Shown piece after piece: positions 1 to 7,420 of a stretch of 13,709 nucleotides of DNA. Position 1 is the stretch's first letter, and the number at the start of each line of letters is the position of its first letter. The DNA comes from Gammaproteobacteria bacterium (GTDB lineage Bacteria > Pseudomonadota > Gammaproteobacteria > UBA6429 > Thiohalophilaceae). The translations under genes and the position numbers were made by a program. Under the pieces are notes generated by a model that made no database searches, had not been told where the DNA came from, and worked only from the letters and a program-made list of their open reading frames with translations. The stretch is taken from assembly GCA_013152045.1 (NCBI GenBank), contig JAADGZ010000060.1, forward strand, positions 1 through 13,709. The letters are read 5' to 3'.

Positions 1-2217
1 GATCTGCATGCAATAAATTTCCGGGAAGGTAATGCCGAGGCGCACGCCACGGTGTCCAAGCATGGGGTTGACCTCATGCAGGGTCCTGACTTTTTTCAGC
101 ATGGCTTCCTTTTTACTGATTGTTTCAGCCACATTCCTGGGATCGGCAAAAATTCTTTCGCCCATTGGTTTGGGTATCGGGCTATTATTTTCCTCGTTGC
201 TTGCCGGGTTAACCTGTGCTGCTGCATCAATCATGACCTGCATACCGCGGACGATGCTGTATAGGTGTTTAAGCTCGTCCAGATCACTCAGCAGTTGCTG
301 TTCGCTGGGCAGGAACTCATGGATGGGGGGATCGAGAAGACGAATGGTAACCTGGTGCGGGGCCATGGTTTCAAACAGTCCCTGGAAGTCGCTGCGCTGG
401 ATCGGCAATAGCCGATCCAGGGCCTGTTGACGCTGTTGTTTATTTTCCGCGACAATCATTTCAATCACCAGCGGCAGGCGTTCAGCCGCATTAAACATGC
501 GTTCAGTGCGGCATAGACCGATGCCCATCGCGCCATATTTCAGTGCTCGTTGCGCATCTTCTACCGTATCGGCATTGGCCATGACTTTCAGGCGTGCAGC
601 TTCATCGGCCCATTGCAGCAGGGTTTCCAGTTGCTGACTGAATTTGACTTCCATCATCGGCATTTCGCCCAGATAAACATTACCGCTGCTGCCGTCGATG
701 GTAATCAGATCGCCTTCATGGAGTACCGTATCTCCGATATGGGCTTCTCGCAGTTCGACATCGACATGAATTCCTTCTGCACCAGCGACACAGGGTTTGC
801 CCATACCCCGGGCGACCACGGCGGCATGGGAGGTTTTACCGCCACGGCTGGTAAGGATCCCCTGTGAGGCAAAGAAACCGTGGATGTCTTCAGGTTTGGT
901 TTCATCGCGAACCAGGATCACGCGTTGTCCCTGTTTACCCAGGGTTTCGGCGCGGTCCGCGTCGAAAACAATATGACCGCAGGCGGCACCGGGGGAGGCT
1001 GACAGACCCTGGGCCAGCGGTGAGCTTTTGAGTTGACTGTGATCCAGTCCCGGATAGAGCATTTGTTCAAGTGAATGGGGTTCGATACGCAGCAATGCCT
1101 GACGCCGATCTATTAGACCAGCCTGTTCCATTTCCACCGAGCTACGGACCATCGCGGTGGTATTCATTTTACCATTGCGGGTTTGCAGGCAATAGAGCTT
1201 GCCTTTTTCAATGGTAAATTCGAAGTCCTGTATTTCCTTGTAGTGGTTTTCCAGATTAGCGCGCAGAGTTTCCAGTTGCTGATAAAGATCCGGCATTTCA
1301 TCGGCCAGTTGCTGGATGGGTTTGGGGGTGCGAATACCGGCGACCACGTCTTCACCCTGGGCATTAAGCAGGTATTCGCCGAACAGTTTGTTTTCACCGG
1401 TAGCGGGATTACGGGTAAAGGCGACCCCGGTGGCGCTGTCATTACCGCGGTTGCCAAACACCATAGTGACGATATTGACTGCCGTGCCATTGGCCATCTC
1501 CGGCGTGATATGAAATTCCTGGCGGTAATCCACCGCCCGTTTACCCCTCCATGAGTTAAATACCGCTTTTACCGCAATCTCAAGTTGTGCATAGGGATCT
1601 TCCGGGAAAGGCTGGCCGGTATGTTGCTGCACTACCTCGAGGAAACGCTCACTGATATCTTTAAGATGATCTGCTCTGAGGCTGACGTCATCCTTGATAC
1701 CGACATGCTGTTTAACTTCTTCGAACTGGCTGTCAAAAGCCTGGTCGGGAATGTTCAAAGCCACCTTGCCGAATAACTGGATGAAGCGACGATAGGCGTC
1801 ATAAGCGAAGCGTGCGTCGCCGGTTTGTTTGATCACGCCTTCGAGTGTACTGGTATTAAGTCCCAGGTTGAGAATGGTATCCATCATGCCGGGCATGGAC
1901 ATGGCCGAACCGGAGCGCACCGATACCAGCAGTGGTTGTTCGGCATCGCCAAAGCCCTTGCCGGTTTCTTTTTCCAGTGCCTGCATCTGGCTTTTAATCG
2001 TTGTCATCAGCCCCTCAGGCAGGCGTTTGTCCTTCGCGTCAAGAAAAGCAAGACAGGCTTGCGTGCTGATTACAAAGCCTGGGGGAACATTGAGTCCCAT
2101 CTGGGTCATTTCACAAAGGTTGGCGCCTTTGCCGCCAAGCCGTTGTTTATCTTTGCCGTCACCATCATGAAAGGAAAATACATATTCAGTCGATCTTGCT
2201 TTTGCGTCCATATTCAT
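1..2217 (-). CDS. ppdK: Pyruvate, phosphate dikinase, C-terminus cut by window edge
   Basis: Catalyses pyruvate + ATP + Pi to PEP + AMP + PPi, reversibly, in the cytosol. The reading frame is open for 739 codons to the left edge. Family enzymes are about 870-910 residues, so roughly the last 150, including the catalytic Cys near the end of the PEP domain, lie outside. Visible parts are the N-terminal ATP-grasp domain (GGKGANL near residue 28, VRSGSAMSMPGMMDT, TGVAFTRNPATGE, LQTRNGK), the phosphohistidine domain with GGKTSHAAVVARG and the phospho-accepting His at about residue 464, and the start of the PEP/pyruvate TIM barrel with CRTE (Arg570), IRLLDPP (Arg626) and GHRG (Arg723). By spacing, the first two match Arg561 and Arg617 of the Clostridium symbiosum enzyme. 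About 49 extra residues lie between the last two. The first ATG (2217) lies 3 nt after GAAGAGG; a second ATG at 2211 has a better 9-nt spacing. It is the last visible gene of the por operon, 43 bp after the flavoprotein gene. Confidence 0.96.
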   Translation of the reverse strand, partial: MNMDAKARSTEYVFSFHDGDGKDKQRLGGKGANLCEMTQMGLNVPPGFVISTQACLAFLDAKDKRLPEGLMTTIKSQMQALEKETGKGFGDAEQPLLVSVRSGSAMSMPGMMDTILNLGLNTSTLEGVIKQTGDARFAYDAYRRFIQLFGKVALNIPDQAFDSQFEEVKQHVGIKDDVSLRADHLKDISERFLEVVQQHTGQPFPEDPYAQLEIAVKAVFNSWRGKRAVDYRQEFHITPEMANGTAVNIVTMVFGNRGNDSATGVAFTRNPATGENKLFGEYLLNAQGEDVVAGIRTPKPIQQLADEMPDLYQQLETLRANLENHYKEIQDFEFTIEKGKLYCLQTRNGKMNTTAMVRSSVEMEQAGLIDRRQALLRIEPHSLEQMLYPGLDHSQLKSSPLAQGLSASPGAACGHIVFDADRAETLGKQGQRVILVRDETKPEDIHGFFASQGILTSRGGKTSHAAVVARGMGKPCVAGAEGIHVDVELREAHIGDTVLHEGDLITIDGSSGNVYLGEMPMMEVKFSQQLETLLQWADEAARLKVMANADTVEDAQRALKYGAMGIGLCRTERMFNAAERLPLVIEMIVAENKQQRQQALDRLLPIQRSDFQGLFETMAPHQVTIRLLDPPIHEFLPSEQQLLSDLDELKHLYSIVRGMQVMIDAAAQVNPASNEENNSPIPKPMGERIFADPRNVAETISKKEAMLKKVRTLHEVNPMLGHRGVRLGITFPEIYCMQI

Positions 2218-2260
2218 AAGCCTCTTCTTTAAATATCGGTTTGCTTGCAGACAATGGGGA

Positions 2261-3949
2261 TTACAGATCTTCTTTCACGGCAATATAGCCACTCGGACAT
2301 TCATGTGCGCATATGCCGCAACCTTTGCAGTAGTCATAATCAAAAATATAGTGCCGTCCCTGCATAGCCTGTTCACGGGTTTTGAGTACGGCACTATCGG
2401 GGCATAGGGTCCAGCAGTTGTCACAGGCCATGCAGTTGCCGCAGGAAAGACAACGTCGGGCTTCATGCTGTACCTGTTCGTCACTCAGGCTGCCTTCTAT
2501 TTCTACTTCACCACTACGTTCTTCAACCGGCAGCACAGGTGAACGTTGTCGCTTGGCGTGTTCATGATAGTTCAGGTTCAGAGCGGTATAAGGGATCGCT
2601 TTGTCGGCCTTCTGCTCTGGCATTGGCTGTTGTTGAATATAGGCATGCATCGCATCGGCGGCACGATGGCCATCACCGATGGCCATGGCAACCGTACCGC
2701 GGTTGGGGCAGGCATCGCCGCCAGAGAAAATACCGGGGTGGTGTGCGATCTGTCCCCAGGCATCATGCGGAAACAGGATCTGTTGTTGCAGCAGGTTGCT
2801 GAAGTCTTCGCTGTCGACCTGCTGACCGATAGCTGGAATGACCTGGTCGACATGTAAAACCGTTTCAGTGCCTTCGAATGCGGTTCGTTGTATGCTGCCG
2901 TCCGCCTGCTGAATATTTTTCATGTGTACCATTTCGATACCAATGACTTTTTCACCGCGCAGGATCAAGCGCCGAATGCCGCGATGGTCATGGATCTGCA
3001 CGCCTTCTTCCAGCGCCTGTTCGACCTCACGGGGCAGGGCGGGCATCGCATCAGGGATAATTTGGTTTGCATCAGGCAGGGCGTTATGGGTAATGATATG
3101 CACTTCGGCGGCGCCTTCACGCTTCATGACTCTGGCCAGATCAACCGCTGTATTACCGCCACCGACAACCACAACACTATTGTATTGGGGGATGGCACCG
3201 ACATGGATCCATTCTTTCAGGAAGTTCAATCCTGAATGCAGATCCCGCGGTGTAACGCCGTCGATATTCCAGTCGCGACTTTTTTGCGCACCGGGGCCTA
3301 AAAATACGCTGCGGTATTGTTGCTGTAGTTCATCCAGTGATATATCACGACCAAGACGATGCTGGGGTAGAAACTCCATGCCGCAGGCCAGCAGGCGTTC
3401 CAGTTCTTCATCGATAACCTGGCGCGGCAGGCGATAGGGCGGTATGGCCGAACGACAGGTGCCGCCTGCCTGAGACAGCATTTCAAACAGCGTTACCTGA
3501 TAGCCCTGACGCAATAAATGATAGGCCGCCGAGAGTCCAGCCGGACCGGCACCCACCACCGCAACCGGCAGTGCGTCTTTGTCCGGTTTACTGAGCGGAT
3601 AAGCCCAGCCCTGGCGAATGGCTTCATCGCCCAACCAGCGTTCGACTGAATGGATGGCAACAGCCTCATCATACTGACCACGGTTACAGCCGCTTTCACA
3701 GGGGTGGTAGCAGACTCGCCCGGTGATGGCCGGTATGGGGTTGGCCTGGACCAGCGTTTCCCAGGCCTGGCGGGTTTGTCCCAGTTCCAGTTTTGCCAGA
3801 TAGGCCTGGGCATCTTCACCGGCTGGACAGTCGCTATGACAGGGGGCCGGTTGATGCAGATGATAGGGCTTCTGCACCCGCCAGGTGCCGGTTTTAAACT
3901 GTATAGCAGTGCCGGGGTTGGCATAGCCGCCACGGTTATAAGTAATCAT
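2261..3949 (-). CDS. GltD-like NAD(P)H oxidoreductase fused to 2x[4Fe-4S] ferredoxin domain (PFOR electron-transfer subunit)
   Basis: A 562-residue flavoprotein that probably links pyruvate oxidoreductase to a nicotinamide nucleotide. Domains in order: an N-terminal Cys-rich helical Fe-S region (Cys37, 41, 80, 84, 88) as in glutamate synthase small subunit and dihydropyrimidine dehydrogenase; an FAD Rossmann motif VGAGPAG at 132-138; a second dinucleotide motif VGGGNTA at 262-268; the FAD-closing SGGDACPNRGTVAMAIGDG from 409; and a C-terminal ferredoxin region with CLSCGNCMACDNCWTLCP (500-517) and CKGCGICAHECP (541-552). The last corresponds to the delta (PorD) subunit of four-subunit pyruvate oxidoreductases, so PorD appears fused here. 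After the second Rossmann motif the usual Tyr-Arg-Arg of NADPH-binding relatives is absent (IITHN instead), so cofactor choice is open. AGGAGAGCAAG immediately before the ATG is a strong ribosome site. It lies 27 bp after porB and 43 bp before ppdK. The family is secure; exact partner and cofactor are inferred. Confidence 0.9.
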   Translation of the reverse strand: MITYNRGGYANPGTAIQFKTGTWRVQKPYHLHQPAPCHSDCPAGEDAQAYLAKLELGQTRQAWETLVQANPIPAITGRVCYHPCESGCNRGQYDEAVAIHSVERWLGDEAIRQGWAYPLSKPDKDALPVAVVGAGPAGLSAAYHLLRQGYQVTLFEMLSQAGGTCRSAIPPYRLPRQVIDEELERLLACGMEFLPQHRLGRDISLDELQQQYRSVFLGPGAQKSRDWNIDGVTPRDLHSGLNFLKEWIHVGAIPQYNSVVVVGGGNTAVDLARVMKREGAAEVHIITHNALPDANQIIPDAMPALPREVEQALEEGVQIHDHRGIRRLILRGEKVIGIEMVHMKNIQQADGSIQRTAFEGTETVLHVDQVIPAIGQQVDSEDFSNLLQQQILFPHDAWGQIAHHPGIFSGGDACPNRGTVAMAIGDGHRAADAMHAYIQQQPMPEQKADKAIPYTALNLNYHEHAKRQRSPVLPVEERSGEVEIEGSLSDEQVQHEARRCLSCGNCMACDNCWTLCPDSAVLKTREQAMQGRHYIFDYDYCKGCGICAHECPSGYIAVKEDL

Positions 3950-3976
3950 CTTGCTCTCCTGCCTGTTTCATGAAGT

Positions 3977-4978
3977 TCAAGCCCAACGTATCTTGGCCCG
4001 ACCGACGGTATCCGCACCATCGCTATCCAGTGCATCGGGTTCGTTGCCCTTGAGGCCGTAACGTTCCATGTTGTAATTGGCCAGCGCTTGCAAGTGTTCG
4101 AGTTCTTCCTGTGCCTGTTGACTGGCTTTGAATAAATGCCGGAAACGTTTTTGTTGTTTCAGGTAATCAACCACCGGACGGGGATGACGAATCGGCATGG
4201 TGCCGGTCAATTCACCACGTTCCAGTTCGATGATCGGAAACATGCCGGTTTGTACCGCCAGTCGTGCCGTTTCGATAGTCATTTCGCTATCATGCCCCCA
4301 GCCCAACGGGCAGGGAGAATGCACCAGTAAAAAGGTAGAGCCTTCAATCGACATGGCGCGGCGTACTTTTTTGCGAATATCGGAAGGGTAGGCAACCGAG
4401 GTCGATGCGGCATAAGGAATATGATGGGCGGCGATAATGGAGATGATGTCTTTTTTAAGATGCCGTTTACCCATGCGTTTTTTACCCGGCGGCGAGGTGG
4501 TGGTCATCGCTGCGTGCGGAGTGGAACTGGAACGCTGCACGCCGGTATTCATATAGGCTTCGTTATCAAAGCAGACATAGAGCACATTATGGCCGCGCTC
4601 AAACATTCCTGATAAAGCCTGAAAGCCGATATCAAACGTGCTGCCGTCTCCGCCGAAGGCGAGAACCTTGGTGAGTTTTCCCTGCGCCTTGAGTGCGGCT
4701 TCCATGCCCGAGGCAATGGCGCCAGCATTTTCAAACAGGGAATGCATCCAGGGAACCCGCCAGGCGGACTCGGGATAAGGGGTGGTAAAGATTTCCAGGC
4801 AGCCGGTAGCATTGGCAATGACTACATCAGGACCGGCGGCCTCGGTTACCAGACGCGCAGCCAGGGCCTGGCCGCAGCCAAGACAGGCGCGGTGTCCAGG
4901 CGTCAGTGCCTGAAAACGTTGTTGCTGCTGGCGTAAAAGAGGGATGTTAATGTCGGGATATTCAGGCTGTTTGCTCAT
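3977..4978 (-). CDS. porB: Pyruvate:ferredoxin oxidoreductase, beta subunit
   Basis: Thiamine diphosphate-binding subunit of the enzyme that interconverts pyruvate + CoA with acetyl-CoA + CO2 + reduced carrier. It has 333 residues, normal for PorB. The ThDP/Mg motif is GDGS at 110-113, ending at the FDNEAYMNTG segment (Asn139). Four cysteines sit in the family positions for one [4Fe-4S] cluster: Cys32 and Cys35 (CLGCG), Cys60 (NATGCLE) and Cys223 (HSPCPLGW). The segments TTPYPESAW and WMHSLFENAGA favour pyruvate over 2-oxoglutarate enzymes, judged from remembered family sequences. A Lys/Arg-rich stretch follows TTTSPPGK. The ATG is preceded by CCAGGTAAATAGACT, a modest ribosome site. It is 38 bp after porA and 27 bp before the flavoprotein gene. 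Substrate is likely pyruvate but was not tested here. Confidence 0.94.
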   Translation of the reverse strand: MSKQPEYPDINIPLLRQQQQRFQALTPGHRACLGCGQALAARLVTEAAGPDVVIANATGCLEIFTTPYPESAWRVPWMHSLFENAGAIASGMEAALKAQGKLTKVLAFGGDGSTFDIGFQALSGMFERGHNVLYVCFDNEAYMNTGVQRSSSTPHAAMTTTSPPGKKRMGKRHLKKDIISIIAAHHIPYAASTSVAYPSDIRKKVRRAMSIEGSTFLLVHSPCPLGWGHDSEMTIETARLAVQTGMFPIIELERGELTGTMPIRHPRPVVDYLKQQKRFRHLFKASQQAQEELEHLQALANYNMERYGLKGNEPDALDSDGADTVGRAKIRWA

Positions 4979-5016
4979 AGTCTATTTACCTGGGTAAGAG
5001 TCAATGGCGCAGTATG

Positions 5017-6189
5017 TTAGCGATCTTCTTCGGGCAATCTTTCCAGTACCGCATCGAACACGCTGAAGTATTCAGGTTGATCCCGGCGTATGGCAGACAG
5101 CAACCTGGGCAGGGTATCCATCGGTACGTCACGTCCGCCCAGACCGATGGCGAAATTATGAATTCGTGGAGCATGTTCTTGCTGGTACAGGGCGGCACGA
5201 ACTTCATGGCCGAGAATGCCACCGCTGCCGGGAGACATGGCGCGATCAAGCACGATAAGGTCGTCCAGTCCTTCACAGGCCTGTTGTAGTGCGGCAACCG
5301 GAAAAGGCCGGAAAGAACGCAATTTAATCAGTCGTATCGGATCCAGATCGGTGTAGTGACTGCGCGCATCGGCCAGGGTGCCATAGACCGATCCCATGAT
5401 CAGGATACCGATCCGGGCATCTTCTGGGCCGTCAGCCTGCAGCAGAGCGGGACATTCCCGGCCACTGATTTTGCTCCAGTCCTCGGCGGCAGAAATAATT
5501 TCCGCTTCGGCGTTTAACAGCGCCTGATGATGGGAATGGCGTGCTTCAGAAAATAAATCCGGTGATACCAGGGTGCCGATACTAATGGGTTTTTGCGGAT
5601 CCAGGCTGCGGGAAAACTGGTAGGCCGGCAGGAAACGCTCAACCTGTTCGGCTTCTGGAATTTCTATGGGTTCCAGAGTATGTGTCAGGGTAAAGCCATC
5701 GACACAAACCATCACCGGCACTTCGCAACGCTCGGCGATACGAAAGGCCTGTATGGTCGTATCAACCGCATCCTGATTATCGGCGCAATAAAGCTGGATC
5801 CAGCCGGCATCACGCACGGCCATAGAATCCTGCTGGTCATTCCAGATAGATAAGGGGGAGGATACGGCGCGATTGGCGCAGGTTAATACCGTAGGAATTC
5901 GCAGCCCGGCAATGTTATACAGGACTTCGCTCATTAACAGGATGCCCTGTGAGGCACTGGCGGTATAGGTGCGGGAACCGGCGGCTGCCGCGCCCAGGAC
6001 CACGGAGGCAGCGGAAAATTCGCTTTCCACACTAACCAGATTGCAGTCCAGGACACCATCGGCGACAAGCTTGGCAATGTTTTCTACGATATGGGTTTGT
6101 GGGGTAATCGGATAGGCAGCAACGACCTGTGGTTTACACAGCGCGACTGCCCTGGCGATAGCCAGGGAACCTTCAAGCGCTTGTTGCAT
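5017..6189 (-). CDS. porA: Pyruvate:ferredoxin oxidoreductase, alpha subunit
   Basis: A 390-residue alpha subunit that carries the pyrimidine-domain half of the thiamine diphosphate site and the substrate/CoA-binding region. Family hallmarks are AYPITPQT at 25-32, the acidic VESEFSA segment (Glu55, Glu57), TASASQGILLMSE, and NRAVSSPLSIWNDQQDSM followed by RDAGWIQ at about 106-132, which is the pattern of pyruvate-type enzymes. A glycine-rich SPGSGGILGHEV lies in the C-terminal third. The start is fixed by GGAAGGAGACGATTC directly upstream of the ATG and by the family N-terminus close to the YPITPQT motif. The first 17 bp overlap the end of porG, implying coupled translation and equal stoichiometry. 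No frameshift or internal stop is seen. Confidence 0.95.
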   Translation of the reverse strand: MQQALEGSLAIARAVALCKPQVVAAYPITPQTHIVENIAKLVADGVLDCNLVSVESEFSAASVVLGAAAAGSRTYTASASQGILLMSEVLYNIAGLRIPTVLTCANRAVSSPLSIWNDQQDSMAVRDAGWIQLYCADNQDAVDTTIQAFRIAERCEVPVMVCVDGFTLTHTLEPIEIPEAEQVERFLPAYQFSRSLDPQKPISIGTLVSPDLFSEARHSHHQALLNAEAEIISAAEDWSKISGRECPALLQADGPEDARIGILIMGSVYGTLADARSHYTDLDPIRLIKLRSFRPFPVAALQQACEGLDDLIVLDRAMSPGSGGILGHEVRAALYQQEHAPRIHNFAIGLGGRDVPMDTLPRLLSAIRRDQPEYFSVFDAVLERLPEEDR

Positions 6190-6754
6190 GAATCGTCTCC
6201 TTCCATTGGCCGGCGGGAACCTGTTTGGCAGCGGCGCGAATTAATTGGGTGTTATGTTCCAGTACATCGCCGGAAAATTTATGTGCTAATACCTTGACCA
6301 GGGCATCGATAGGAAACAGGCCGGTCAGACTTAGAAATGCGGCAAGTAATGCGGTATTGGGCACGGGTCGACCGAGATATTGTTTGGCGATGCTGGAGGC
6401 TGACAGAGTGATCAGTTCTGTTTCTTCTGCTACGGAAAATTCAGTCGCCGGTCTGGATGAATTTATCAGAATTTTGCCGCCGGGCAGAAGACCGTCAGTC
6501 ACCCCTGGAATATGCATCAGGGCTTCATCCTGGATAATCAGGAAGGCCGGCGTTTGGATCTGGCAACGGCGCAGAATAGTTTGATCGGCGATACGCACAA
6601 AGGCGACCACCGGTGCGCCGCGCCGTTCGGCACCAAAGTTGGGAAAGGCTTGTCCAAAACGGCCGGTTTCAAATGCGGACATGGCCAGGAGGTTGGCAGC
6701 AACAACATTGCCTTGCCCGCCTCGACCGTGAATGCGGATTTCAGTTAGTGTCAT
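6173..6754 (-). CDS. porG: Pyruvate:ferredoxin oxidoreductase, gamma subunit
   Basis: A 193-residue gamma subunit, normal length. Its signature is the N-terminal GRGGQG motif at residues 10-15, followed by AFPNFGAERRGAPVVAFVRI at about 36-55. In the family this subunit completes the CoA/domain interface of the oxidoreductase. It is the first gene of the minus-strand por-ppdK operon and overlaps porA by 17 bp. The ATG used here puts the GRGGQG motif at the expected distance from the N-terminus. The bases before it (TTGTAGCGATTCTT) contain no clear Shine-Dalgarno, unlike the strong sites of the downstream genes, so initiation may be weak or helped by leader structure. A 282-bp AT-rich leader lies upstream. 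Confidence 0.93.
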   Translation of the reverse strand: MTLTEIRIHGRGGQGNVVAANLLAMSAFETGRFGQAFPNFGAERRGAPVVAFVRIADQTILRRCQIQTPAFLIIQDEALMHIPGVTDGLLPGGKILINSSRPATEFSVAEETELITLSASSIAKQYLGRPVPNTALLAAFLSLTGLFPIDALVKVLAHKFSGDVLEHNTQLIRAAAKQVPAGQWKETIHATSA

Positions 6755-7036
6755 AAGAATCGCTACAATAATAGTTACAAAAAAAGAGAGGGCGTGTTCA
6801 GCAGCTGGTCCCTTGTTGGTGCTATTTACTTAGCAAACTCTGTATCGTCTTCTGATGATATAATCTTTATGTTTTTTTAGGGTTATTATTCCGACAGGCA
6901 ATCTATAGAAATATACTTGGTTAATACAGACCAGGAATAACTAAATAGATTTTTCGTTCAGGCGATCGATCGCCTTGTTTAATATATAGACGAAAGTTTT
7001 TTGTATGCGAGGGGATCGGGTATAGAACTAACCGAT
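6755..7036. other. AT-rich leader/intergenic region between porG and the PilZ gene
   Basis: This 282-bp gap must hold the promoter of the por-ppdK operon and the end of the FHA-PilZ transcript. It is clearly AT-richer than its neighbours. Possible control elements are a 5-6-5 inverted repeat TGCTA/TAGCA (arms 6820-6824 and 6831-6835, about 65 bp before the porG start), an A/T tract around 6871-6879, and the 16-bp palindrome listed separately. I could not assign a convincing -35/-10 pair, and no U-run follows the palindrome in the direction of the PilZ transcript, so a standard terminator is not evident. No plausible open reading frame is present. Confidence 0.5.
6960..6975. promoter_or_regulatory. 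16-bp perfect palindrome, candidate operator
   Basis: The sequence AGGCGATCGATCGCCT is identical to its reverse complement. It stands alone as a GC-rich block inside an AT-rich gap, 62 bp past the PilZ stop codon and about 205 bp before the porG start. A symmetric site without a loop suits a dimeric DNA-binding protein better than an RNA hairpin, and neither side is followed by a proper T-run. Assignment as an operator is inference. Confidence 0.35.
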
Positions 7037-7420
7037 TCAGTGATGCTGTATGAGTTCAGACAGTTCACGTTTCAGCAATTCAGGATCGCCCAGGTTCAGT
7101 TCCAGCAAACGATGCAGATGGGTGGCGGTATCCAGATCCATTTGTTTGCAATGAAGACCCACCCGAGTGTCTTCAATGTGCGCCACCGTGGTGTCCATAT
7201 GCAGGTATGTCTGCGGGTCTTCGCCGAGTTGCAGTTCAAGCTGAATAGCGTCGCCCATTTTTGCCGACCAGTCCTCAGGTCGAGTTACCAGCGCGCCATT
7301 GAGGCTGATGTCGAGCAGGTCGCTGTTCCAGCTTTGACTGTCTTCAGGTTGAATAATCCGAATCCGGGCGTCAAAGGGGATGCGGGTGAAGTGACGTTGT
7401 TCAGGGGGATTGTTCATCAT
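7037..7420 (-). CDS. PilZ-domain protein, PA4608/MapZ-like
   Basis: A 127-residue single-domain PilZ protein, expected to bind cyclic di-GMP in the cytosol. Both ligand motifs are intact: RxxxR (Arg9 to Arg13, in RHFTRI) and DxSxxG (Asp37-Ile-Ser39-Leu-Asn-Gly42). The C-terminal helix HLHRLLELNLGDPELLKREL strongly recalls P. aeruginosa PA4608 (MapZ), a 125-residue PilZ protein reported to act on the chemotaxis methyltransferase CheR1; whether this one has that partner is unknown, and no chemotaxis gene is in the window. The ATG overlaps the TAA stop of the FHA gene (TAATG), with a second ATG one codon later, so the two are translationally coupled. No separate promoter is visible. Confidence 0.92.
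   Translation of the reverse strand: MMNNPPEQRHFTRIPFDARIRIIQPEDSQSWNSDLLDISLNGALVTRPEDWSAKMGDAIQLELQLGEDPQTYLHMDTTVAHIEDTRVGLHCKQMDLDTATHLHRLLELNLGDPELLKRELSELIQHH

Noticed and set aside
550..2232. Several plus-strand frames of 60-135 codons opposite ppdK
   Set aside because: They are antisense shadows of a fully open, highly conserved PPDK frame that has no stop codon from 2217 to the window edge.
3977..6754. 2-Oxoglutarate:ferredoxin oxidoreductase instead of the pyruvate enzyme
   Set aside because: The alpha motif NRAVSSPLSIWNDQQDS and the beta segments TTPYPESAW and WMHSLFENAGA fit pyruvate-type subunits, and ppdK is in the same operon. Not excluded formally.
6871..6890. T-rich stretch as an intrinsic terminator
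   Set aside because: No stable stem precedes it on either strand.
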